64,000 nucleotides of DNA from Chlorobiota bacterium (GTDB lineage Bacteria; Bacteroidota; Ignavibacteria; OLB7), in contig JADJXR010000001.1 in assembly GCA_016710285.1 (NCBI GenBank), forward strand, positions 186,001-250,000, read 5' to 3'. The notes below the pieces were generated by a model. It was not told the origin of the DNA and ran no database searches. It worked only from the letters and a program-made list of their open reading frames with translations. The position numbers and the translations under genes are program-made. This document shows positions 26,186-33,142 of this stretch, piece by piece (positions within the stretch are counted from its first letter, which is position 1; each line of letters begins with the position of its first letter).

Positions 26186-29074
26186 ATGAGCAACAACCTC
26201 CTGTACCGGTTATGGGGAAAAACCAACGAACGTGAAAAAGGCTACGAAGAGCACAGCTGGAATTACCACCCAGCAATTTGCCACATGGTTGATGTGGCCT
26301 ATGTGGCCGAAACATGGCTGCGATTACATCCGCGGCTGCTTGACCGATTCTGCCAGCTTGGGCCAGATATTCCGCGCGATCTGCTGCAACGAATGATCGT
26401 TGTTGTGGTGGCGTTGCATGATTTGGGGAAATTGCACCGGAGCTTCCAAGCTAAATCGGAAAAAGGCTGGGCTGTGGGATATGGAACAATTCCCAAAAAA
26501 CGCCCCCAAGACCACGGCAAGGGGTTTGACCATGGATTGGCAACCGCAAAAATAATGCGGGATTTAAAAAACCCACAGTGGGAGCCATGGCTACCAGTGA
26601 TTGATGCGGTTGCAGCACACCACGGCACGATTTACGATGAAAGAGTAAATATTCCCAACACCGCATATTATCCAACCCTTTATTCCGAACATGAATATGC
26701 CCTTGAAGCAGTTGCGGTAGTGTCGGATATTTTTTCCATTCCGGAAACCATTCCCGCTCCGCCAAATAATTCTGCATTTTTAATGCTGCTTGCCGGATTT
26801 TGTTCAGTTGCCGACTGGTTCGGTTCAATGTCTGAATCGTTCAAGTTTAGGCCAGATATTTTATCACGGGATGCGCTTGCGGCGTATTTGGATGAACTCC
26901 GCAGGGACAACATTGCCGACGATTTGCTCCGCAATGCCGGCCTTATATCGGACCTGCGGAGCGATCGCAATACCTATCAAAGTCTATTCTCGTTTATTAC
27001 TTCCAACGACAATTTGCGGCCGTTGCAGAAGGTTTCCCAAACCGTGCCGTTTGGCCAATATAATGGCGCAGAAATTCTTGTTGTTGAAGCTCCGATGGGG
27101 AGCGGAAAAACTGAGCTTGCGTTGTACCTAACAGCCTGCGCAATTAGCAATGGGCAGGCCAATGGGCTTTATTTCGCCTTGCCAACGCAGGCTTCCTCCA
27201 ACGCCATGCTGGAGCGTATCGAAGGCTTTGCAAACACCATCACCATGCCGAACACGCCAATCAGTTTGGCACTTGCTCATGGTGGCCGGAAATTCAATGA
27301 GGCCTACCAACAATTGCGGGAATCCGCCTACCGATCTCGCGAGCGTGGCAGCCGATATGAAAAACCGCGCGACAAGGAAGAAAGCGAACCGTCGGAGGTT
27401 ATTGCCCCTTCGTGGCTGCAATCCTCAAAGCGGACATTATTGGCCACGATTGGTGTGGGAACGATTGACCAAACATTACTTGGCGCGCTAACGGCCAAGC
27501 ATTCTTTTGTTCGGCTTTTTGCGCTTGCTGGGAAAGTTGTGGTGTTCGATGAAATCCACGCCTACGACATCTACATGAATAAAATTATTGAGCGGCTGTT
27601 GGCTTGGTTAGGGGCAATGGGCTGCAAGGTGATTTTATTATCGGCAACGCTTCCGGCTTCGTTGCGGAATCAATTAATCACGGCGTTCGGCTGCGCTCCG
27701 CCGGAATTTCAATCCCTCCCGGAAAATATCCCCTATCCCCTGCTGGTGTATGGGACAGCAGCGGCCACCACCGTGCTCGACACCACGCACAATGAACAGG
27801 GCGAAAATCCACAAGCACCGGAAAAAGTGATTGAGGTTCGGTGCCATCAAGAAAAAATAGAAGACCGAACGCCGCACGGGGCCGCATTGGCGGTTGACTT
27901 GGCCAAAAATGGCGGATGCGTGGCATGGATTCGCAACACCGTTCGGGAATCGCAAGAAGCGTGGGAAGCGGTGCGCCAATTATTGGCCCAGCAAAACAAC
28001 AGTGAAATTGAGGTTGTTCTGCTTCACTCACGATTTACCCGCCACGACCGCAACAGCATCGAACGGGAACTTGTCACCGCGCTTGGCAAGAAAAAAGATG
28101 CGCCGCGCCCCAATCGGCTGATTGCCATTGCCACGCAAGTAATTGAGCAATCGGTGGATGTGGATTTCGACGCAATGATTAGCGACCTTGCCCCGCTTGA
28201 TTTGCTGCTGCAACGCTCGGGGCGATTGTGGCGGCATGAGGACCGCCGGATTGAGCAACGCCACGCGCACACCGGCCCGGTGCTTCATGTTTTGCTCCCC
28301 TCCGGCCCCGAACTTCACGACCTTCAGTTCGGCTCCAGCTCCTACGTCTATGACCACGAAACGCTGGCGCGGTCGGCCCGGCTGCTGCTGCAGAAAGAAC
28401 ACCAGCAATGGGCGATGCCCCAGGCCTGCCGGACGTTGGTGGCAAAGTTGTACGATTCCCCCCAATCCGAATGGACGGCAGAACAACTGGAAGCCGATGA
28501 AAGCAAGCTGCAAGCCGCACGCACACGCCTGAAAGAAATTCAGACTGCAATGGCGCAAGCGGCAAAAAGTATGCTGATGCCATCACCAGGAGGGGACAGA
28601 TTGATGAGCCGCTCCTCCGTCGTGCTGAACGACAACGATGCCGACGCGAACCTTGCTGTCACCACACGGTATGGCGGCAACGGTGCATCGCTTGCGCTGC
28701 TGGTGCGCCACGGGGAGGGTTACGCCCCCTACGGCTCCCCCGATTGCTTGCTAACCACGCTGCCCAGCAGTGAGGAATACCGCCAGATGATTGCGCTGGA
28801 AGAAGCGGTTGAGAAAGCCACCGTCTCCTTCCCCTGGTACTCCTGGCTGGCGGAGGCTCCGCTGCCGGAAGGGCTGACTCCATTTCGGAACTGGTGGAAG
28901 GACCGGCGGCGATACGACAACCGTGTCTTCGCGGTGCTGCGCCCCGATGGCTCGATTGAGCATCCAGATATCGAGGCATTCTATCCGTTCGACTCCGCAG
29001 GCAACCCAACATCGGGACTGTTGGTCCGGAGAAAAGAGCAGGTCGTCAAACTTGTTGAGTTTGAGGAGTTGTGA
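26186..29074 (+). CDS. cas3: Type I-E CRISPR-associated helicase-nuclease Cas3
   Basis: The 962-residue product has an N-terminal HD nuclease domain with H28/H33, H78-D79 in V-A-L-H-D-L-G-K and a later A-A-H-H. An SF2 helicase follows: Walker A in A-P-M-G-S-G-K-T-E (~302), D-E-I-H-A-Y-D (~455, where DEVHAYD is commoner), L-L-S-A-T-L-P (~484), and motif VI in Q-S-V-D-V-D-F-D ... Q-R-S-G-R-L-W-R-H (~655-685). Cas3 is recruited by target-bound Cascade and degrades the non-target strand. It starts without an obvious Shine-Dalgarno site. It is not directly fused to the Cascade operon: a 505-bp noncoding region with the crRNA-like RNA separates them. Confidence 0.95.
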   Translation: MSNNLLYRLWGKTNEREKGYEEHSWNYHPAICHMVDVAYVAETWLRLHPRLLDRFCQLGPDIPRDLLQRMIVVVVALHDLGKLHRSFQAKSEKGWAVGYGTIPKKRPQDHGKGFDHGLATAKIMRDLKNPQWEPWLPVIDAVAAHHGTIYDERVNIPNTAYYPTLYSEHEYALEAVAVVSDIFSIPETIPAPPNNSAFLMLLAGFCSVADWFGSMSESFKFRPDILSRDALAAYLDELRRDNIADDLLRNAGLISDLRSDRNTYQSLFSFITSNDNLRPLQKVSQTVPFGQYNGAEILVVEAPMGSGKTELALYLTACAISNGQANGLYFALPTQASSNAMLERIEGFANTITMPNTPISLALAHGGRKFNEAYQQLRESAYRSRERGSRYEKPRDKEESEPSEVIAPSWLQSSKRTLLATIGVGTIDQTLLGALTAKHSFVRLFALAGKVVVFDEIHAYDIYMNKIIERLLAWLGAMGCKVILLSATLPASLRNQLITAFGCAPPEFQSLPENIPYPLLVYGTAAATTVLDTTHNEQGENPQAPEKVIEVRCHQEKIEDRTPHGAALAVDLAKNGGCVAWIRNTVRESQEAWEAVRQLLAQQNNSEIEVVLLHSRFTRHDRNSIERELVTALGKKKDAPRPNRLIAIATQVIEQSVDVDFDAMISDLAPLDLLLQRSGRLWRHEDRRIEQRHAHTGPVLHVLLPSGPELHDLQFGSSSYVYDHETLARSARLLLQKEHQQWAMPQACRTLVAKLYDSPQSEWTAEQLEADESKLQAARTRLKEIQTAMAQAAKSMLMPSPGGDRLMSRSSVVLNDNDADANLAVTTRYGGNGASLALLVRHGEGYAPYGSPDCLLTTLPSSEEYRQMIALEEAVEKATVSFPWYSWLAEAPLPEGLTPFRNWWKDRRRYDNRVFAVLRPDGSIEHPDIEAFYPFDSAGNPTSGLLVRRKEQVVKLVEFEEL

Positions 29075-29103
29075 TGATGATACGGCTTCCAATCTTCAAA
29101 GCG

Positions 29104-29111
29104 TATGTTTG
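29104..29111 (+). promoter_or_regulatory. Candidate -7 promoter element for the crRNA-like RNA
   Basis: TATGTTTG fits the Bacteroidota -7 consensus TAnnTTTG and lies 45 bp before the first pseudo-repeat. A convincing -33 element was not found, so the assignment is tentative. Read-through from cas3 is the alternative. Confidence 0.35.
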
Positions 29112-29155
29112 CGCCTTAGCAACCAGAACAGCAGATGTTGCTGGTCTGGCCGTTA

Positions 29156-29183
29156 AGGCTCCCCATACGCATGGGGTTGATCC
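29156..29183 (+). repeat. CRISPR pseudo-repeat 1
   Basis: The same 28-nt frame as the array repeat: five bases, CCCC, eight-base loop region, GGGG, then TTGATCC (array: ATGATCC). It matches the ancestral-type array repeat at 19 of 28 positions. The stem is CCCCAT/ATGGGG with an ACGC loop, so loop-side changes are compensated and pairing is kept. Cleavage by Cas6e below the stem would give a near-normal 5' handle. Confidence 0.75.
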
Positions 29184-29204
29184 ATTATTTACTCAGCTTT
29201 CTAT

Positions 29205-29232
29205 TCGATCCCCGCACACGCGGGGCCAAGCA
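29205..29232 (+). repeat. CRISPR pseudo-repeat 2
   Basis: Contains CCCCGCACACGCGGGG (29210-29225), identical to the 16-nt hairpin core of the oldest, trailer-end array repeats rather than to the CCCTGC form that dominates the array. Flanks outside the hairpin have diverged (CCAAGCA instead of ATGATCC). The hairpin would serve as the 3' Cas6e-bound end of a short crRNA. Confidence 0.8.
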
Positions 29233-29267
29233 GGGGTACGCAATTTTTTGCGTAGCCCTGCTTTTTT
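29228..29267 (+). terminator. Intrinsic terminator of the crRNA-like RNA
   Basis: A 16-bp stem from AAGCAGGG... (one G-G mismatch at 29236/29255) has a TTTT loop and is followed by a run of T. It ends the RNA immediately after pseudo-repeat 2 and insulates it from the Cascade promoter that starts two bases later. Confidence 0.9.
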
Positions 29268-29268
29268 C

Positions 29269-29300
29269 TTGACTTCACTGTCAGGAAAGTAGTAGATTTG
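29269..29300 (+). promoter_or_regulatory. Predicted promoter of the Cascade operon
   Basis: TTGACT (29269-29274) and TAGATTTG (29293-29300) fit the Bacteroidota pattern TTG ... TAnnTTTG with 21 bases between TTG and TA. Transcription should begin near 29305-29308. It lies just after the terminator of the crRNA-like RNA and 280 bp before cas8e. Confidence 0.6.
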
Positions 29301-29311
29301 CGGGCGAACAA

Positions 29312-29335
29312 AACTTATTTACTCAACTGTCTTAG
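29312..29335 (+). promoter_or_regulatory. Predicted Cascade autorepression site (PAM plus pseudo-protospacer)
   Basis: AA at 29312-29313 precedes a sequence matching the pseudo-spacer of the crRNA-like RNA. Pseudo-spacer position 1 mismatches, positions 2-12 are identical, and positions 14, 15 and 17-19 also match. It lies about 5-10 bases downstream of the predicted start site, where bound Cascade would block initiation or early elongation of cas8e-cse2-cas7e-cas5e-cas6e. Confidence 0.68.
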
Positions 29336-29579
29336 CAAAAGCATTGCGACTTTTCTAAGAAGCCTCACACAACAACGCCTGCGATAACCACAGGCACAGC
29401 TTCAAAAAACTGCTTGTGAAAGATTGATGTTGCGCCTGAATCTCACGGCGCAAATCTGACCAGTTGGTCAAGGATGCTTGCACCACACCCCTTTTCCCGG
29501 GAATCGTGGAATCCCGCTGCGCAGCCAGTGCCAGCGGCGTTTACATCATACTCTACTACTACTTCATGGAGGTTTCTCA
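29336..29579 (+). other. Long untranslated leader before cas8e
   Basis: About 270 nt separate the predicted start site from the cas8e ATG. Two tiny frames are visible: 10 codons from 29427, and 39 codons from 29474 overlapping the cas8e start. Neither has a good ribosome-binding site. A small toxin or leader peptide cannot be excluded, but nothing recognisable is encoded. Confidence 0.4.
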
Positions 29580-31304
29580 ATGAACGTTTTTGAGCATCAG
29601 TCCTTCCTTCTGCGCCGTCCGCCGGACCCAAACCATCCGTTGGGGGAGCGTGTGCGCCGAACCTACCGGGAGCTGATGACCGGCCCGGACGAAGAACTCT
29701 CCTTCGACTACCCGTTGGAGCATCTGAACGTTGCCGCGCTGGGCTTGTGCGCGGCGCTGACGCAAACGGCATTCGAACCAGCAACCACAAAGGAGCTGGA
29801 GTCCCGCATTGCCAGACCACTCACTCCCCAGGAGTTCGAGGCAGGCGTTGCTCCATTTCGCGAGCACTTCAGCATTGATGGTGAGGTGCGGTTTATGCAG
29901 GGGCGGAAGCTGGAGAGCGACCCCGCCAAAAATGCCGCACTGCTGCAAGACAAAGTGAGCCTGACGGTCAGCGATTTTATGAACCGCCCCGACAACAACT
30001 GGGTGGTGGCCGCCGACCAAATCCCGCTGCTGCTGTTTGCTCGGGGGACGTTCTATGAAAAGAGCGCAGGGCGGGGGTATCTGGCCGGAACATCGGGCGA
30101 TCTGGAGGTGCGGACTTTTCTGACCCACCCCCCCTCCCTGCGGAAAACCATCTGGCTGAACGTCCTTGCCTGCGATGAGCAAGATGAATTCTACGAATCA
30201 GATTTCACCCCGGCTGGCTTGGATGAAGGATACGACGAATGGATGTGGGTGATGCCGCCCAAAGAGGATGTCCCGCAAGGGAAAATTTCGCTTCGCTCCG
30301 GGCTGTTTTGGTTGGTGGCAACCAACGCTGTCTGGATTGAGGAATTGGAGAAGCCACGCCCATGCATCGTCACCGGCGAGCCTGTTACCGGCTTAGCTGG
30401 GGTGCGCGTGCTGACGAAGTCAACCGGAATTGGCTACGGGGTTTACGTCCCACGGGCAAAGGGTCCGGACGTTCGCCTCAGCTTCTTCCGGCACCCGAAC
30501 GGTCCCTACGCCGTGCGAAAAAACAAGGAAGGCGGATTATTCGAGCAGCACCTTACCGTTGACGAGGTTTCCGGATTGCTTGGGAACATGGGAGGTCTCT
30601 TCTTTTCTGGCGGAGGCGGCCATACTGAAGGCTACCACATCGCTCCGGTGCTTCGCCAATATCATCGGCTATCAGCAATCAAGGAGCGGCTGCCGATCAA
30701 TCTTCACTGCTTTGGCTTCCACATGCTGAGCTCCAAGAAGAACATCCATGGCGGCTGCGAAAGCGAGCGATTCCGCTACCCGATGATTGAGGATACTTCC
30801 ATGATGAGCGATTTGCAAGGGATGATGAGCGGCGCAGCCACCCAAGCCGAAGAGGTTCGGAAGCTGCTAACCCGTACGATCCAGATTTGCATGATGGTGG
30901 AGGTGGATGCTTCGGAGAACGAAGGCCGATTCCAGTTCAAGCAGTCCGCCAACCTGCAGAACGGCAGCGACTACAAAGGGTTTGTCCGCGACATCGGGCG
31001 CGAGTATTGGAGCGGATTATCCAGCAAGGTGGGGGAATTACTGGAGCGGATTGGCGTAGCCGCCAGCGACTTCAGCCAAATGGAAGAGGTGGAAGAATCA
31101 ACAAAATCGTGGTGGATGCGTGAAGCCGCAATCATTGCCAAAGGGATTTTCGACCGATACTTTGACGACTACAGCCAATCGGTGGAGCACTTGCCCGCAG
31201 CATACGCGGCGCGGAACCTTTTCTACGCCGGACTACGCCAACAAGGAATCCAATTGAATGAACCTGAACAGACACCACAAGAATCCGTGGAGGAAACAGC
31301 ATGA
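29580..31304 (+). CDS. cas8e: Cascade large subunit Cas8e (Cse1/CasA)
   Basis: The 574-residue product has the Cse1 layout, with an early V-R-F-M-Q stretch in place of the usual P-F-M-Q region and a long helical C-terminus. It is somewhat longer than E. coli CasA (~500 residues). Cse1 reads the PAM and recruits Cas3. A GGAGG site (29568-29572) seven bases before this ATG fixes the start. An in-frame ATG 102 bp upstream has no site and encodes a non-family peptide. Its last four bases overlap the cse2 start (ATGA), so translation is coupled. Confidence 0.9.
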   Translation: MNVFEHQSFLLRRPPDPNHPLGERVRRTYRELMTGPDEELSFDYPLEHLNVAALGLCAALTQTAFEPATTKELESRIARPLTPQEFEAGVAPFREHFSIDGEVRFMQGRKLESDPAKNAALLQDKVSLTVSDFMNRPDNNWVVAADQIPLLLFARGTFYEKSAGRGYLAGTSGDLEVRTFLTHPPSLRKTIWLNVLACDEQDEFYESDFTPAGLDEGYDEWMWVMPPKEDVPQGKISLRSGLFWLVATNAVWIEELEKPRPCIVTGEPVTGLAGVRVLTKSTGIGYGVYVPRAKGPDVRLSFFRHPNGPYAVRKNKEGGLFEQHLTVDEVSGLLGNMGGLFFSGGGGHTEGYHIAPVLRQYHRLSAIKERLPINLHCFGFHMLSSKKNIHGGCESERFRYPMIEDTSMMSDLQGMMSGAATQAEEVRKLLTRTIQICMMVEVDASENEGRFQFKQSANLQNGSDYKGFVRDIGREYWSGLSSKVGELLERIGVAASDFSQMEEVEESTKSWWMREAAIIAKGIFDRYFDDYSQSVEHLPAAYAARNLFYAGLRQQGIQLNEPEQTPQESVEETA

Positions 31305-31936
31305 GCCAAGAGTTTTATAAGGCTGCCCAAGACTTAGCAAAAGCAGCCGTGCGCCAGCTACCCGCACGCTGGAACGACGATGCAGTAAACCGCAGGGGGC
31401 TTCGCGCCGAGTTCCGCCGCTGGCGGCCCGACGCAACAGAGGTCCCAACCATGGAGATGCGTGGGGCAATCTGGGCGGATAACTACCTGTTCGCGATTAT
31501 CCCCGCACCAGCTTCCGATGAATCCGCCGACGAACAACGCCTGCGCGAATGGCACACCAACCAGATGATTGACCAAGCCGCAATCCTTGTTTCGCTTCGC
31601 GCCGTCGCCGGCGAGCATTCCGATGCCAACTCCTTCGGCAAAGCGTTGCTGCTTGCTGGAGTAAGCGATACCCGCTTTGCCCGGCTTGCAACAGAACCAC
31701 CATCGGGGCGATTGGGAGCCGTGCGCAGGGCATTGCAAACCATTGACCGCGAAGGCAAGGGGATAGACTGGACCAAGGAAACATCACGCTTCCACCGCTT
31801 CCTGTTCGGGTCCCCCGACCAAGCCAAAAAGGCCGTTGATGCTTGGGCTGCCGACTTCTTCCGCGCTCGCGGAAAAGCCGCAGCCGAGGGCCAAGCCGAT
31901 GCCGAAAACACAACCGACGACACCAACAACGAATAA
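31301..31936 (+). CDS. cse2: Cascade small subunit Cse2 (CasB/Cas11)
   Basis: The 211-residue mostly helical product has the Cse2 pattern R-R-G-L-R-A-E-F-R-R-W near residue 32. Two copies per Cascade stabilise the R-loop. The gene overlaps cas8e by 4 bp and is followed, after 31 bp with AGGAG, by the first cas7e gene. The C-terminal ~20 residues are Asp/Asn/Thr-rich and probably disordered. Confidence 0.88.
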   Translation: MSQEFYKAAQDLAKAAVRQLPARWNDDAVNRRGLRAEFRRWRPDATEVPTMEMRGAIWADNYLFAIIPAPASDESADEQRLREWHTNQMIDQAAILVSLRAVAGEHSDANSFGKALLLAGVSDTRFARLATEPPSGRLGAVRRALQTIDREGKGIDWTKETSRFHRFLFGSPDQAKKAVDAWAADFFRARGKAAAEGQADAENTTDDTNNE

Positions 31937-31967
31937 ACCACACTTCAACCTTTAGGAGAACAACACA

Positions 31968-33140
31968 ATGATTATCGAACTTCACACGCTGACCTCGCAC
32001 TCCCCCGCCAACCTGAATCGCGACGACCTGGGCCGCCCAAAATCGGCGGTGTTCGGCGGTGTCAATCGCGCACGCATCTCCTCGCAGGCGATCAAGCGTT
32101 CAATCCGGACCTCCAATTACGTTGAGGAAGCCTTGCGGGACGGAATCTCCACACGCTCGCGCCAAATCCCCAAAATGATCTACGACCGCTTGTTGCCAGA
32201 ATTCAGCGGGAATGAGACCAAAGCCAACCGGCTCAAGCAGTTCTGCCTTGCGCTTCCTGGAGTGTTTGGCAAGGCCGATAGCAAGCGTGAGATGCACACC
32301 AGCCAGATCGTCTTCCTGACACCCGATGAGATTTCTCGCGCCACCGATTACGTCCGCGGGGTTGTCAACGGCGATGACAAACTTTCCAAAGCAAGCACAG
32401 CCCAGTTGGTTAACGATGCGGCAATAGCAATCGGCCTGAACCGCAACCCAGGCGATGGCGTGGATATGGCGCTGTTCGGACGCATGACCACCGACGACGC
32501 TAACTCCTTCGCCTCGGTGGATGCTGCCATGCAGGTTGCCCACGCCATCAGCACCCACGCCGTCACACCAGAAACCGATTGGTTCACCGCCGTTGACGAC
32601 GTGCTTACCGACAACGACGAACGAGGCAGCGGGCACATCGGCGAGATAGAGTTCAACAGCGCGACTTTCTACAAATACTTCTCCTGCAACCTCCCGTTGC
32701 TGGTGAAGAACATGAATGGCGCAAGCGAGGACGCAATTGACGCGCTGGCAACGGTGCTGGACGCAGCGTGCCGAGTGACGCCATCGGGGAAGCAGAACTC
32801 CTACGCCTCGCACTCGCTTGCCGACACGGTGTTGCTGGTGATTCGCCAGCAGCGGATTCCGGTTTCGCTGGCCAATGCGTTCGAGCGGCCGGTCCCGAAG
32901 AATGAGGACCTGGGGTATCTGGCACAATCGCGCGATCTGCTGGCTGAGCATTACGCCGACTTGGCAAGCCGCTACGAACTGGGCGACACCGCCGCGCTCT
33001 TCTGCGCCAACTCCAAGGCTCACGACAGCTTGAAAGGGAAGCTCCCAGAAGGGGTGGCGATGGTGGGATCGCTCAGCGAACTCTTCCGTTGGATGCGGAG
33101 CACCGTTGCGGCATCGGCCAACCCAGAAACAGGAGCATGA
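31968..33140 (+). CDS. cas7e: Cascade backbone subunit Cas7e, copy 1 (Cse4/CasC)
   Basis: The 390-residue product begins I-E-L-H-T-L-T-S-H-S-P followed by N-L-N-R-D-D and the R-I-S-S-Q-A-I-K-R-S motif, all diagnostic of Cse4/CasC. Six Cas7 copies form the Cascade spine and bind the crRNA, displacing every sixth base. An AGGAG site lies upstream. The central ~158 residues are identical to those of copy 2 immediately downstream, while residues ~75-150 and the last ~80 differ. It lacks the C-terminal tail of copy 2. Confidence 0.95.
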   Translation: MIIELHTLTSHSPANLNRDDLGRPKSAVFGGVNRARISSQAIKRSIRTSNYVEEALRDGISTRSRQIPKMIYDRLLPEFSGNETKANRLKQFCLALPGVFGKADSKREMHTSQIVFLTPDEISRATDYVRGVVNGDDKLSKASTAQLVNDAAIAIGLNRNPGDGVDMALFGRMTTDDANSFASVDAAMQVAHAISTHAVTPETDWFTAVDDVLTDNDERGSGHIGEIEFNSATFYKYFSCNLPLLVKNMNGASEDAIDALATVLDAACRVTPSGKQNSYASHSLADTVLLVIRQQRIPVSLANAFERPVPKNEDLGYLAQSRDLLAEHYADLASRYELGDTAALFCANSKAHDSLKGKLPEGVAMVGSLSELFRWMRSTVAASANPETGA

Positions 33141-33142
33141 TA

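Larger units (their letters stand above)
29117..29267 (+). ncRNA. crRNA-like regulatory RNA (CreR/CreA-like candidate)
   Basis: Two CRISPR-type hairpins flank a short A+T-rich pseudo-spacer, and an intrinsic terminator follows directly. Order: pseudo-repeat 1 (29156-29183), pseudo-spacer (29184-29204), pseudo-repeat 2 (29205-29232), terminator (29228-29267). The pseudo-spacer matches 16 of 21 bases at 29314-29334, including 11 consecutive bases (TTATTTACTCA) at the seed side, and that site is preceded by AA. It is therefore predicted to load Cascade and bind the Cascade operon's own leader. The 5' end is inferred from the TATGTTTG motif. crRNA-like autorepressors of this layout are known from other type I and type V-A systems, and homology by descent is not claimed. 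Confidence 0.72.

Noticed and set aside
29071..29292. 73-codon plus-strand frame directly after cas3
   Set aside because: It overlaps the cas3 stop, runs through both pseudo-repeats (reading H-T-H-G and H-T-R-G) and the terminator stem. Its coding potential is a by-product of the RNA gene.
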